Origin: Pseudofrankia sp. DC12
Lineage (GTDB): Bacteria > Actinomycetota > Actinomycetes > Frankiales > Frankiaceae
Assembly: GCF_000966285.1 (NCBI RefSeq)
Contig: NZ_KQ031391.1
Location: 4,698,383 to 4,762,382, forward strand
DNA: 64,000 bases
Direction: 5' to 3'
The notes beneath the pieces were generated by a model. It was not told where the DNA came from and made no database searches. It saw only the letters and a program-made list of their open reading frames with translations. The position numbers were made by a program, and so were the translations under genes. This document shows, piece after piece, positions 18,380-27,267 of the stretch (position 1 is the first letter of the stretch; each line of letters opens with the position of its first letter).

Positions 18380-19714
18380 TCAGCCAGCGGCCTCAGAGGG
18401 CGGGGCGGCCTTGTCCACGGGCGGCGCCGGGGCCGGCCTGGCGTCCGTTCCGCCCGCCGGGGCTCCGGCGGCCTCCCCGGCGCTGGGCGCCCCCGCGTCC
18501 CTGGCGGCCGCGGCTGCCGCTTCTCCGGTGGCGACGGCAGCCGCGGACTCGCGCAACGCCCGCTGGGTGTACTCGGACAGGGTCCAGGACCGTCGTGGGG
18601 TCGCCGCGTTCTCGATCTCGACGAGCCCGGCCCGGACCATCCGGAACAGTGCCCGGCGGGCCTCCGTCTTCGAGACAGCGAGCATCTGCGCGACGTCCTC
18701 GGTCCGCAGCCTGGGCTGCCGGCGCATCCGGTTGATGATCTGCAGGTCGGGCAGCGACAGCACCCGGCCGACCAGCTCGTGCATGAGCACGAACCGGGCG
18801 AAGCCCAGGTCCGGCCGCCCGCCCGGGAGCACCACCACCACGGCGTGGTCGCCGCTGCGGCCGTGGTCCGGCGGCGCGTGCCCGTGGCGCAGCTGCTCCC
18901 GCCAGATCTGGCCGATGCCCCGACCGGTGCGCGCGACCAGGCCGGCCCGGCGGAACGCGTCGGCCAGCAGTGGGTTGCGCGGGCTCGGCGGAGCGGACAG
19001 CAGCGAGTCCACCGTGATCCCCGCGGGGAGGCCGGACGGGTTCGAGACGATGATCTGGTCCTCGGACCACTGGACGTGCACGGCGCCCGGCGCGGTGTAG
19101 TCACGGTGGAGGAGGGCGTTGGCGAGCGCCTCCCGGAACGCGGCCTCCGAGTACACCGGCACCCGCATCCGGACCAGGTCGAAGCGCACCTCGCGGGCCG
19201 GGTTCAGCTCCCGGAAGCGGGCCAGGAACTCCTCGACGAGCCGCAGCAGCGGCCACCGCAGGAACACGTTGGTCCCGGTCGAGAGCCCGTCGACGCGGTC
19301 GAAGACCTGGATGGCGGCCTCGTGGGTCGGCGCGAAGCGTCGCAGGGCCTCCGGGCGGCCGAACAGCAACAGCCCGGCCAGCAGGATCTCGACCCGCGCC
19401 GGGTCCGCGTCCTGGGCCCCTTGCGCGGTGGCCGCTGACGGCCTGGCGGCGTCCTCGGCACCGTCGGCGCCGTCGGGCGGCGCCACCCGCACCACGCCAA
19501 GCTCGCGAGCCAGCGACAGGTCGTCGAGGACCGCGAGCCGCTGGTCGGCCTTCTCTCGCGCGGCACCGATGAGGCGGCGCAGCCGGTCGAACTCGACCGG
19601 GTCCAGGTCAGCCCAGGAAGCGCCGGGCACGACCCGGCCGGTGACGTCGACCGTCCCGGTCACCGGGTAGGCGGACGATCCCTGGCCGGCCGGGGCGCCA
19701 TCAGCGTTTCGCAC
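18380..19714 (-). CDS. Schlafen/RecG-C type (COG2865-like) transcriptional regulator, no AlbA_2 domain
   Basis: A 444-residue protein with the GHKL-like ATP-binding domain found in COG2865 regulators: AFREALANALLHRDYTAPGA, QIIVSNPSGLPAGITVDSLL, RNPLLADAFRRAGLVARTGRGI. A winged-helix unit follows (PRLRTEDVAQMLAVSKTEAR) and then an Ala/Pro/Gly tail of about 60 residues. Family members usually begin with an AlbA_2/Schlafen domain of about 120 residues. Here the frame before the GTG at 19714 has no other start codon and reaches a TAG about 150 bases upstream, so that domain is absent. It sits next to the Rieske and xdh genes and could regulate them; that is inference. Confidence 0.72.
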   Translation of the reverse strand: MRNADGAPAGQGSSAYPVTGTVDVTGRVVPGASWADLDPVEFDRLRRLIGAAREKADQRLAVLDDLSLARELGVVRVAPPDGADGAEDAARPSAATAQGAQDADPARVEILLAGLLLFGRPEALRRFAPTHEAAIQVFDRVDGLSTGTNVFLRWPLLRLVEEFLARFRELNPAREVRFDLVRMRVPVYSEAAFREALANALLHRDYTAPGAVHVQWSEDQIIVSNPSGLPAGITVDSLLSAPPSPRNPLLADAFRRAGLVARTGRGIGQIWREQLRHGHAPPDHGRSGDHAVVVVLPGGRPDLGFARFVLMHELVGRVLSLPDLQIINRMRRQPRLRTEDVAQMLAVSKTEARRALFRMVRAGLVEIENAATPRRSWTLSEYTQRALRESAAAVATGEAAAAAARDAGAPSAGEAAGAPAGGTDARPAPAPPVDKAAPPSEAAG

Positions 19715-19890
19715 AGCGGTGCCACCTGAAAGAAGAGCGGCTCTTGCGAAGCCGCGAATCCGACGCTCGTCTCGGTCCAGCGCTCCGGTTCGGCGTTCGG
19801 TCTGGTGAGACGCCGGCTCAGGTCGATCTTGACCGTTCGGCTGACGCTACTACCAGTATTGGGCTCTGACGAGGATCTGTCGGACGAATG

Positions 19891-21006
19891 TCAACGACCG
19901 GCGCGGGTCGGTGGCCGTCGAGGGGCCCGGGTGAAGCGGCCGTCCGGCTCGGCCCCGGCGGCGGCCCGGCGCGGGTAGCGGCCGGCCCGGGTGACGAAGG
20001 CGGCGAGCACCCGGCGCAGCGCGACACCGGCGGCGTCGGCCCGGACGTGGACCTCCTCGGCCAGCTCACCGTCCCCGCTGATCAGCGGCAGCCCATCGAT
20101 CGCGAACCGGTGCTGCAGGGCGAGGTCCTCGTCGAGGATCGCCTGCTCGAAGCGGGCCGCGTCCGCCAGCCGGGCCAGGTCCCCGCCCATGTCGTTGCGC
20201 ATCAGCCGGGTGTAGACGCGGCTCGCGCCGTCGTCCTCCGGCTGCAGGCAGAACAGGATGGCGTTGGTGATCCCCGCGTCCGGGTACTCCATCCGCAGCC
20301 GCAGCATGAACGGCGGCCGGAACACATAGGTCGACACCCGCCGCTGCACCAGCGGGCGCAGGCCGGCCGCGACGCCCGGGTCCTCCGGGTTGGACACGTC
20401 CTGCTCCATGACGACGCGGAAGCCGTCACCGTCGGCGTCCACCCGGTAGGGCGGCACCAGCATGTCCTCGCCGACGCCGCCGATGGTGGCGGCATGCACG
20501 AACGGGAAGTGCGCCGTGTCGAGGAAGTTGTCCGCGAGCAGCCCGGCGGCGGCGCTCGAGCGCGCGGGCTCCAGCCACATCGAGTCGAACCCGTCCTCGC
20601 CGGCCTCGGGCAGCGCGAGAATCTCGGAGAACGGCTCCTCGGGGGCGATCCACAGCAGACCGTGGCGCTCCGTGACCCCCCACGCGGTGGTGGCGCGGGC
20701 CCGCCGCGGTGCCGGGACGCCCGGGCCGAGCGCGGGAACGAGCGTGCAGCCACCGTCCGAGCCGTACCGCCAGCCGTGGTAGGGGCAGACCAGCGTGTCG
20801 CCGTCCACCCGCCCGGCGGACAGCGGCGCGAGGCGGTGCGGGCAGCGGTCCTCGAACGCGGTGAGCAGGCCGTTCAGCCGGGCGATCACCCACGGCTCGC
20901 CGAGCAGGCGCACCCCGAGCGGCCCGTCGCCGAGCTCGGTGGACAGCGCCACCGGGTGCCAGCCGTGCCGCAACGCCGGATCCGTGTTCGTCAGACGGAG
21001 TGACAC
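19891..21006 (-). CDS. Rieske non-heme iron oxygenase, alpha-subunit-like
   Basis: A 371-residue oxygenase. The Rieske [2Fe-2S] ligands are CPHR (55-58) and CPYHGW (74-79). The mononuclear iron site is in LADNFLDTAHFPFVH (Asp...His...His), followed by a VanA-like catalytic domain. I start at the GTG at 21006, 9 bases after GAGGAAGG. It is divergent from the xanthine-dehydrogenase-type genes and shares their control region. Klebsiella HpxD, a Rieske protein of purine catabolism that oxidises hypoxanthine, is a precedent. Urate or hypoxanthine oxidation is therefore a reasonable guess but unproven. No reductase gene is adjacent. Confidence 0.85.
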   Translation of the reverse strand: MSLRLTNTDPALRHGWHPVALSTELGDGPLGVRLLGEPWVIARLNGLLTAFEDRCPHRLAPLSAGRVDGDTLVCPYHGWRYGSDGGCTLVPALGPGVPAPRRARATTAWGVTERHGLLWIAPEEPFSEILALPEAGEDGFDSMWLEPARSSAAAGLLADNFLDTAHFPFVHAATIGGVGEDMLVPPYRVDADGDGFRVVMEQDVSNPEDPGVAAGLRPLVQRRVSTYVFRPPFMLRLRMEYPDAGITNAILFCLQPEDDGASRVYTRLMRNDMGGDLARLADAARFEQAILDEDLALQHRFAIDGLPLISGDGELAEEVHVRADAAGVALRRVLAAFVTRAGRYPRRAAAGAEPDGRFTRAPRRPPTRAGR

Positions 21007-21474
21007 GCACACCACCCTTCCTCGCGGTCCACCAGCACATCATCCTCTGCCCTCATGGCGTCGCCGTTTCCCCGGGGCGCGGTGCGACATAACACTCAGT
21101 GAGAGTCGGTCTCGGGTGAACCCGGTCACCGTGGCCGAGCCTGGCCATCGGCACACGCCCGACCGGTGCCCCGGATCCACGCCCTACCGCCGGGATCGGA
21201 TGCCGGGCGAGACGGCGCTGTCGCGGCGGCCCGCCGGCCGGACCGAGGGCTGAACATGGTCGTAACCTGCGGGTCCTATCGTCGCAGCGCGGGTCGTTCA
21301 GGCTGGTTGGCGGCGTTCAGGCTGCTTCTGGCCACTGTGTCTGATTCGCCGGCCACCTTGTCGTTCGGCCGGTCGAGCGGTGACCGCCGGCCCAGGGTGC
21401 CGGGCCGGTGGTCGCGATGCACCCGGCGGTCCCGAGCTGTATTGACGGGGAGTGACAGGCGAGAGGGGAGCCAG
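21007..21474. promoter_or_regulatory. Divergent control region, Rieske gene and xdh operon
   Basis: About 470 bases with no gene. The block GTC, two bases, AACCTGCGGG, three bases, TA at 21259-21278 is shared with 12306-12325. TTGACG at about 21443 could be a -35 element for the xdh operon, and CACTCAGTG near 21092 is a small inverted repeat close to the Rieske gene. Confidence 0.4.
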
Positions 21475-22371
21475 GTGACAGGGGCTACTGCCGTGCTGCA
21501 CCGGCCCGGCACGGTCGGGGAGGCGGTCCGCGTGCTCGCCGAGGTCGGCGACGTGGAACTGCTCGCCGGCGGGACCGACCTCGTGCCCGCGCTGCGCACC
21601 GGCCTGCGCCGGCCGCGCGCGCTGGTCGCGCTGCGTCGCGTCCTGGAGCTGCGGGCCCGGGCCATGGCGCCGGACCAGCTGACGATCGGCGCCGGCGTGA
21701 CCTACGCGGAGCTCGCCGGCTGGGGCTCGGCGCCCGGCCTCGCCGCGGCCGCCCAGGCCGTCGGCTCGACGCAGATCCGCAACACCGGCACGGTCGGTGG
21801 CGCGCTCGGCTCGGCGAACCCGCGCGGCGACCTGCTGACCTTTCTGGCCGCGGCCGACGCCGACGTGCTCACCCGCTCGGCCCGCGCGGGCTCACGCGCC
21901 ACTCCGCTGGCGAGTTTCCTGGCCGCCGGCCGGCGGCGCGGCGAGCTGGTCACCGCCGTCCGCGTCCCGGTGACCCACGGTCCCCAGATGTTCCTGAAGA
22001 TCGGGGGCCGCCAGGCCGCGTACCCGGCCCTGCTGAACTGCGCGCTGGTCGTCGACCGGGCCGCCGGCCGGGTACGGTGCGCCGTCGGCGGCGTCACGAC
22101 GGGCCGGTTGCGGCCCAGCGCCGCCGAGCAGTTCGCCGCCGACGAGATCGACTGGGAATCGCCCCCGCCGGCTGGCGCCGGCGTCGCCCGCCGGTTTGGT
22201 GAGCTGGTCACCCGGGCGGCGCGGGAGGCTCCCGGGCAGCTGCCGGCCGGGCCTCGCGACCCCACCGACTACCGGTGGCATGCCGCCGGGGTGCTGGCGG
22301 CGCGGGCGCTGGACCGGGCGCTGGCCGCCGGTGCTCCGGGCGCCGACCCGAGCGAAACGGATAAGCCGTGA
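21475..22371 (+). CDS. Xanthine-dehydrogenase-type FAD-binding subunit
   Basis: A 298-residue flavin subunit of the molybdenum hydroxylase family (CoxM/XdhB). Evidence: LLAGGTDLVPALRTGLRRPR as the first FAD motif, then LTIGAGVTYAEL and STQIRNTGTVGGALGSANPRGD, the classic T-x-G-G-x4-A/S-x-P-x-G-D. It carries electrons from the Fe-S subunit to NAD or another acceptor. I chose the GTG at 21475, which follows GGGGAG; the frame is open further upstream but shows nothing family-like. GTGA overlap with the next gene indicates coupling. Confidence 0.9.
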   Translation: MTGATAVLHRPGTVGEAVRVLAEVGDVELLAGGTDLVPALRTGLRRPRALVALRRVLELRARAMAPDQLTIGAGVTYAELAGWGSAPGLAAAAQAVGSTQIRNTGTVGGALGSANPRGDLLTFLAAADADVLTRSARAGSRATPLASFLAAGRRRGELVTAVRVPVTHGPQMFLKIGGRQAAYPALLNCALVVDRAAGRVRCAVGGVTTGRLRPSAAEQFAADEIDWESPPPAGAGVARRFGELVTRAAREAPGQLPAGPRDPTDYRWHAAGVLAARALDRALAAGAPGADPSETDKP

Positions 22372-22976
22372 CAGCGGCGGGAACCGGCCCCAGGTCCAGG
22401 CTGGACCAGGACGAGGCGCGCCCCGCCCGTCGGGTGCTCGACCGCGGCGCTGCCGCGCCGGCCGGCGACGACCTCCTCGACGAGGAGACGGACCCGGTCG
22501 CCGCCACCTACCACCTGCGCGTCGACGGCACCCTGCGGTCCGTCTCCGCGGCCGCCCTCGCGGACTCGCTGCTGACCGTGCTGCGCGAGCGGCTTGGGAT
22601 CACCAGCGTCAAGGACGGCTGCGAGCAGGGCCGGTGCGGCTCGTGCTCGGTGCTGCTCGACGAGAAGCTGGTCGCCGCCTGCACGGTGCTCGCCGCGGAC
22701 GCGGTCGACGCGCGGGTGACGACCGTCGCCGGCCTGCCGGCGGACGGCCTCGGGCCCGCCGTGCAGGCCGCGTTCCTGCGCGGCGGCGCGGTCCAGTGCG
22801 GCTTCTGCACCCCGGGTTTCGTCATCGCGGTCACCGACCTGCTCGGCCGGCGGCCGGACGCGGCCGAGGAGGAGATCCGCGCGGCGCTCGCCGGCAACAT
22901 CTGCCGCTGCACCGGCTACGGCCGGATCCTGGCCGCGGTCCGAGCGGTCCAGGCCGAGCTGGCGGGCCCGCGGTGA
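22368..22976 (+). CDS. Xanthine-dehydrogenase-type [2Fe-2S] subunit
   Basis: A 202-residue iron-sulfur subunit. The plant-type cluster is bound by DGCEQGRCGSCSVLLDEKLVAAC, and the second cluster by QCGFCTPGFV with NICRCTGYGRIL. The first ~48 residues are an extra polar head absent from typical 155-170-residue homologues. It overlaps the genes on both sides by 4 bases, so FAD, Fe-S and Mo subunits are made from one message. Confidence 0.93.
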   Translation: MTAAGTGPRSRLDQDEARPARRVLDRGAAAPAGDDLLDEETDPVAATYHLRVDGTLRSVSAAALADSLLTVLRERLGITSVKDGCEQGRCGSCSVLLDEKLVAACTVLAADAVDARVTTVAGLPADGLGPAVQAAFLRGGAVQCGFCTPGFVIAVTDLLGRRPDAAEEEIRAALAGNICRCTGYGRILAAVRAVQAELAGPR

Positions 22977-25537
22977 GCGCGGGCAGGCATGAGAACGGCT
23001 CCGCGCCCCCGGCCGGCGACGGGCCGGGGGCGCGGAATCGTCGGGCCGGCGATCCCGGCTCGACGACCCTGCCGGCGCCCGGTCGGGAGGGGATCGGCGC
23101 GCCCGCGCTGCGCCCGGACGGTCCGGCCAAGGTGACCGGCGTCTTCCCCTATGCCGGCGACCTGGCCCAGCCCGGCATGCTGCACGCCCGCACCCTGCGC
23201 AGCCCCTACGCCCGCGCCCGGATCCGGGCGGTCGACACCGCCGCCGCGGCCCGGGTCCCCGGGGTCGCCGCGATCGTCACCGCGGCCGACATCCCCGGCG
23301 TCACGACCTACGGGCTGATCGGCCTCGACCAGCCGGTGTTCGCGTCGACCGAGGCCCGCTACGCGGGCGAACCGGTCGCCGCGGTGGCCGCCGTCGACGC
23401 GGCCACCGCCCGCCGCGCGCTGGCCGCGATCCGGGTCGACTACGAGCCGCTCGCGCCGGTCGTCGACCCGGAGCTGGCGATGGCGCCCGGCGCCGAGCCG
23501 CTGCACCCGGACAGCCCCGCCTATGGTCCCGGCGGCTGGGCCTACTCGGGACATCCGAACGTCTTTCGCGCCATCGACCTGCGGCACGGCCCCGAGCCGG
23601 ATCTCGTCGGGCCGGTGACCGTCGAGGACACCTACGTCTTCGGCCTGCAGGACCAGGCGTTCCTCGCTCCGGAGGCGGCGCTGGTGACCCCCGCGGCCGA
23701 CGGCGGGGTCGACCTGGCGGTGGCCACCCAGTGGCTGCACTCCGACCGTGAGCAGATCGCCGCCTGCCTCGGGCTGCCGGACGAGCGGGTCCGGCTCACG
23801 CTGGCCGGCGTCGGCGGTGCCTTCGGTGGACGCGAGGACGTCACGCTGCAGGTCCACGGCGCGCTGCTGGCGCTGCGTACCGGGTCGCCGGTCCGGATCG
23901 CCTACGACCGGGTCGAGTCCTTCCTCGGCCATCCGCACCGGCATCCGGCGGTCATGTGGTTCCGTCACTCGGCCACCCACGACGGCCGGCTGGTCGCCGT
24001 GCAGGCCCGGGTGATCCTGGACGGCGGGGCGTACGCGTCGTCGTCACGTGCCGTGATCGCGAACGCGGTCACCCACGCCGCTGGTCCCTACCGCGTGTCG
24101 AACGCGCATCTCTACGGCGCGTCGGTGCGCACGAACAACCCGCCGTGCGGCGCGATGCGCGGCTTCGGGGTGCCCCAGGTGACGTTCGGTCACGAGGCCC
24201 AGCTGGACCGGCTCGCCGACGCCCTCGGGATGGACCGCGTCGAGCTGCGGGCCCGCAACGCGCTGGCCGCGGGCGACATCCTCCCGACGGGCCAGCCGAT
24301 TCCGGGCCCGATGCCGGCCCGGGAGCTGATCGAGCTGGTCGCCGCCCGGCCGCTGCCTCCGCAGCTCGACCTGGCGGACCCGGGCGTCTCCAGCGGGCTG
24401 GCGCTGCCCGGCGGCCGGCCGGCCGGCGCCGACCCGGCCCGGGTCCGTCGCGGCGTCGGCTACGCGCTCGGCGTGAAGAACCTGCTGTTCTCCGAGGGCT
24501 TCGACGACCTCGCGGTCGCCAGGGCCCGACTGGAGATCGGCCCCGACGGGCAGGCCAGGGCCTGGGTCCACTCCGCGTGCGCCGAGGTCGGGCAGGGCTT
24601 CGTCACGATCGCCGGGCAGATCGCGCGCACCGAGCTGGCCGTCGAGGAGGTCGTGCTCGCCCCGGCAGACACCGCGGTCGGCAGCGCCGGCTCGACCAGC
24701 GCGTCGCGGCAGACGTGGATGAGCGGTGGGGCGGTGCGCGGCGCCTGCGTCGGTGTCGCCGACCGGCTGCTGGCCCGGGTCGCCCGCTCGCTGGGCCTGC
24801 CGCCGTCGGTTGTCGCGGCGCCGCGCCGGGTGCTCAGCCTGCGCGACGGCGAGATCATCGGACCGGAGGTCGGGGTGCGCCTCCCACTGGCCGACGCGCT
24901 GGCCGACGGGCCGGTCGAGGCCGAGTTCACCCACCGCCACCGGGAGACCGAGCCGATGGACGCCTACGGCCAGGGCCACGCGCATGTCGCCTATGCCGCC
25001 GCGGCGCACCGGGCGGTCGTCGACGTCGATCTCGACCTCGGGCTGGTCCGGGTGGTGTCGATGACGCTCGCGCAGGACTGCGGGACGGTGCTCAACCCGC
25101 TGTCCCTGCTCGGCCAGGTCGAGGGCGGCACCGCGCAGGGCCTCGGAGTGGCGGTGATGGAGGAGCTGGTGACCGTCGACGGCGTCGTGGCCAACCCGAC
25201 CTTCCACGACTACCTGCTGCCGACCATGGCCGACGTTCCCGACCTCGACTTCGTCGCGGTCACCTACCCCCAGCTCGACGCGCCGTACGGGGTGAAGGGG
25301 GTCGGTGAGGCGCCGACCGGCACGGCCACGCCGGCGGTCGTCGCGGCGATCCGGGATGCCGTCGGGCGGGACCTGCGCCGTGTGCCGGTCCGGCCCGTCG
25401 ACCTGGTGGTGTCGCCCCCGACCGGCGCGGCCGCCCGCACCGAGACGACCGTGTACACGCCGATCGTGGTGGGCCGGCCGGCGGATCCGTCCGAACCGCC
25501 GGGTACGCACCTGGAGAGTGGGTCAGATGGCGACTGA
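22973..25537 (+). CDS. Xanthine-dehydrogenase-type molybdopterin-binding subunit
   Basis: An 854-residue Mo-cofactor subunit. It has the N-terminal aldehyde-oxidase/xanthine-dehydrogenase domain (DGPAKVTGVFPYAGDL, YAGEPVAAVAA), GVGGAFGGRED, the substrate-site Arg in NNPPCGAMRGFGVPQ, SASRQTWMSGGAV and the catalytic glutamate in GVKGVGEAPTGT. The purine setting (allantoinase next door) supports xanthine/hypoxanthine oxidation to urate. The GTG at 22973 overlaps the preceding stop. The 3' end overlaps the allantoinase start by 11 bases. A nicotinate or CO-type substrate is less likely given the context. Confidence 0.9.
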   Translation: MSAGRHENGSAPPAGDGPGARNRRAGDPGSTTLPAPGREGIGAPALRPDGPAKVTGVFPYAGDLAQPGMLHARTLRSPYARARIRAVDTAAAARVPGVAAIVTAADIPGVTTYGLIGLDQPVFASTEARYAGEPVAAVAAVDAATARRALAAIRVDYEPLAPVVDPELAMAPGAEPLHPDSPAYGPGGWAYSGHPNVFRAIDLRHGPEPDLVGPVTVEDTYVFGLQDQAFLAPEAALVTPAADGGVDLAVATQWLHSDREQIAACLGLPDERVRLTLAGVGGAFGGREDVTLQVHGALLALRTGSPVRIAYDRVESFLGHPHRHPAVMWFRHSATHDGRLVAVQARVILDGGAYASSSRAVIANAVTHAAGPYRVSNAHLYGASVRTNNPPCGAMRGFGVPQVTFGHEAQLDRLADALGMDRVELRARNALAAGDILPTGQPIPGPMPARELIELVAARPLPPQLDLADPGVSSGLALPGGRPAGADPARVRRGVGYALGVKNLLFSEGFDDLAVARARLEIGPDGQARAWVHSACAEVGQGFVTIAGQIARTELAVEEVVLAPADTAVGSAGSTSASRQTWMSGGAVRGACVGVADRLLARVARSLGLPPSVVAAPRRVLSLRDGEIIGPEVGVRLPLADALADGPVEAEFTHRHRETEPMDAYGQGHAHVAYAAAAHRAVVDVDLDLGLVRVVSMTLAQDCGTVLNPLSLLGQVEGGTAQGLGVAVMEELVTVDGVVANPTFHDYLLPTMADVPDLDFVAVTYPQLDAPYGVKGVGEAPTGTATPAVVAAIRDAVGRDLRRVPVRPVDLVVSPPTGAAARTETTVYTPIVVGRPADPSEPPGTHLESGSDGD

Positions 25538-26924
25538 ACCGGCCGAGCCTGGCGGCCAGACGGGCCGCGCGCCGGCCCGGCGCGTGCTGCCGGAGCGGGT
25601 GGAGGTGCTGCGCTCGCGGCGGGTCGTCACCCCGGACGAAGTGATCGCGGCGGCCGTCCACGTCGCCGGTGGCCGGATCACCGCGGTCACCGGCCCGGAC
25701 GAGGTCAGCCCCGGCGCGCACGTCACCGAGCTGGGTGACCTCGCGCTGCTGCCCGGGGCCGTCGACACCCACGTGCACGTCAACGAGCCCGGCCGCACCC
25801 ACTGGGAGGGCTTCGCGGCCGCGACCAGGGCGGCGGCGGCCGGCGGGGTCACGACCATCATCGACATGCCGCTGAACTCGATCCCGCCGACCACCTCGGT
25901 GGGCGCGCTCACGGCCAAGCGTGCCGCGGCCGCTGGGCAGATCGCCGTCGACGTCGGGTTCTGGGGCGGCATCATCGGCGCCGACGCGAACAGCCTGCGC
26001 GACCTGGCCGAGCTGCACGACGCCGGCGTGTTCGGCTTCAAGGCCTTCCTCGCGCCGTCCGGGGTCGAGGAGTTCCCGCACGTCTCACTGGACGCGCTGG
26101 CCGCCGCCGCCCGGCTGACCGCCCGGCTCGGTGCCCTCACCGTCGTGCACGCGGAGTCCCCGACGGTCCTCGACACGGCGCCGCCCGCCGCCGGCCGGTC
26201 GTTCGCCAGCTGGCTGCGCTCCCGCCCACCGGCCGCCGAGACAGAGGCCATCGCCTCGCTGGCGGCGCTGTCCGCCGCGACGGGCGCGCGGCTGCACGTG
26301 CTGCACCTGGCCGCCGCCGGGGCGCTCGACGACGTGCTCGCCGCCCGCGACGAGGGCCTCGCGCTGACCGTCGAGACCTGCCCGCACTACCTCAGCTTCA
26401 CCGCCGAGGAGGTTCCCGACGGCGCCACCGAGTTCAAGTGCGCGCCGCCGATCCGGGAGGCGGCCAACCTCGAGCGGCTCTGGGGCGGGCTCGCCGAGGG
26501 CCTGCTCGTCGGCGTCGTCTCCGACCATTCGCCCGCGAGCCCCGACGTCAAGTCGGTCGACACCGGCGACTTCGGCACGGCCTGGGGCGGCATCGCCTCG
26601 GTCCAGCTCGGCCCGCGCGCGGTCTGGACCGGGGCCCGCCGGCGCGGTCACGGGCTGGCCGAGCTGGCCCGCTGGGTGGCGACCGGCCCGGCCGACCATG
26701 CCGGGCTCGGTCACAAGGGCCGGATCGCCCCCGGCGCGGACGCCGACCTGGTCGTCTTCGACCCGGAAGGCTCCGCTGTGGTGGACGCCGCGATGCTGGC
26801 CCACCGCCACCCGCTTACCCCCTACGCTGGGCGCACGCTGGACGGTGTGGTCCACGCGACCTACCTGCGCGGCCAGCGGATCGACGGCGACCGTCCGGCG
26901 CGGGGCCAGCTGCTCACCCGCTGA
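25527..26924 (+). CDS. allB: Allantoinase
   Basis: A 465-residue cyclic amidohydrolase opening allantoin to allantoate. Metal-site and family motifs: VDTHVHVNEPGRTHWEGF, the carbamylated-Lys region VFGFKAFLAPSGVEEFPHV, VVHAESP, LHVLHLAAAGAL, VETCPHYLSFTAEEV, EFKCAPPIRE and VVSDHSPASPDVKS. Those last two blocks mark allantoinase rather than hydantoinase or dihydroorotase. The ATG at 25527 lies inside the xdh 3' end with GGAGAG upstream, so the four genes xdh(FAD)-xdh(FeS)-xdh(Mo)-allB form one operon. Confidence 0.94.
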   Translation: MATEPAEPGGQTGRAPARRVLPERVEVLRSRRVVTPDEVIAAAVHVAGGRITAVTGPDEVSPGAHVTELGDLALLPGAVDTHVHVNEPGRTHWEGFAAATRAAAAGGVTTIIDMPLNSIPPTTSVGALTAKRAAAAGQIAVDVGFWGGIIGADANSLRDLAELHDAGVFGFKAFLAPSGVEEFPHVSLDALAAAARLTARLGALTVVHAESPTVLDTAPPAAGRSFASWLRSRPPAAETEAIASLAALSAATGARLHVLHLAAAGALDDVLAARDEGLALTVETCPHYLSFTAEEVPDGATEFKCAPPIREAANLERLWGGLAEGLLVGVVSDHSPASPDVKSVDTGDFGTAWGGIASVQLGPRAVWTGARRRGHGLAELARWVATGPADHAGLGHKGRIAPGADADLVVFDPEGSAVVDAAMLAHRHPLTPYAGRTLDGVVHATYLRGQRIDGDRPARGQLLTR

Positions 26925-27267
26925 CCGGGTTGGCGACCTACCGTGACCAGCCCGTTCGCCGCCGCGGTGCGTGTGGCGAGAAGCACCCTTCCCGGGGCGA
27001 CCGGACCGCCCAGGCGTGCTTATCTTGAACAGCCACCCGGCCGCGCGACCTGCCTTGGGCAGGCCTGCTCCGGGTAGTAGATAGACCCGCACACCGACAG
27101 ACCCGTCGGGGCGCGACCAAGAAACCGGGCCAGACAGGCCCCCAACCCCGACTTCCACGCCCACCGCCCAGCGGCGTTGGGAGGGCGCGAAGCGCCCGAC
27201 AGGCGGAGCGGCCGGCGGGCGCTTCGCGCCCGTTCCGGCCGATCGCCGCAGGGAGGACAGATCCCGG
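26925..27267. repeat. Intergenic stretch with GC palindromic repeats
   Basis: No gene is seen in these 343 bases. GGGCGC-GAA-GCGCCC lies at about 27183-27197. A stronger hairpin CGGGCGC-TTC-GCGCCCG, flanked by GGCCGG and CCGGCC arms, lies at about 27210-27240. Related sequence occurs at 44365-44400 and 47200-47245. GTAGTAGATAG near 27075 is unusually AT-rich for this window and may be part of a promoter. Confidence 0.5.

Noticed and set aside
22196-22972. Upstream extension of the Mo-subunit frame
   Set aside because: Overlaps the FAD and Fe-S subunits in another frame; the GTG at 22973 gives the family N-terminus.
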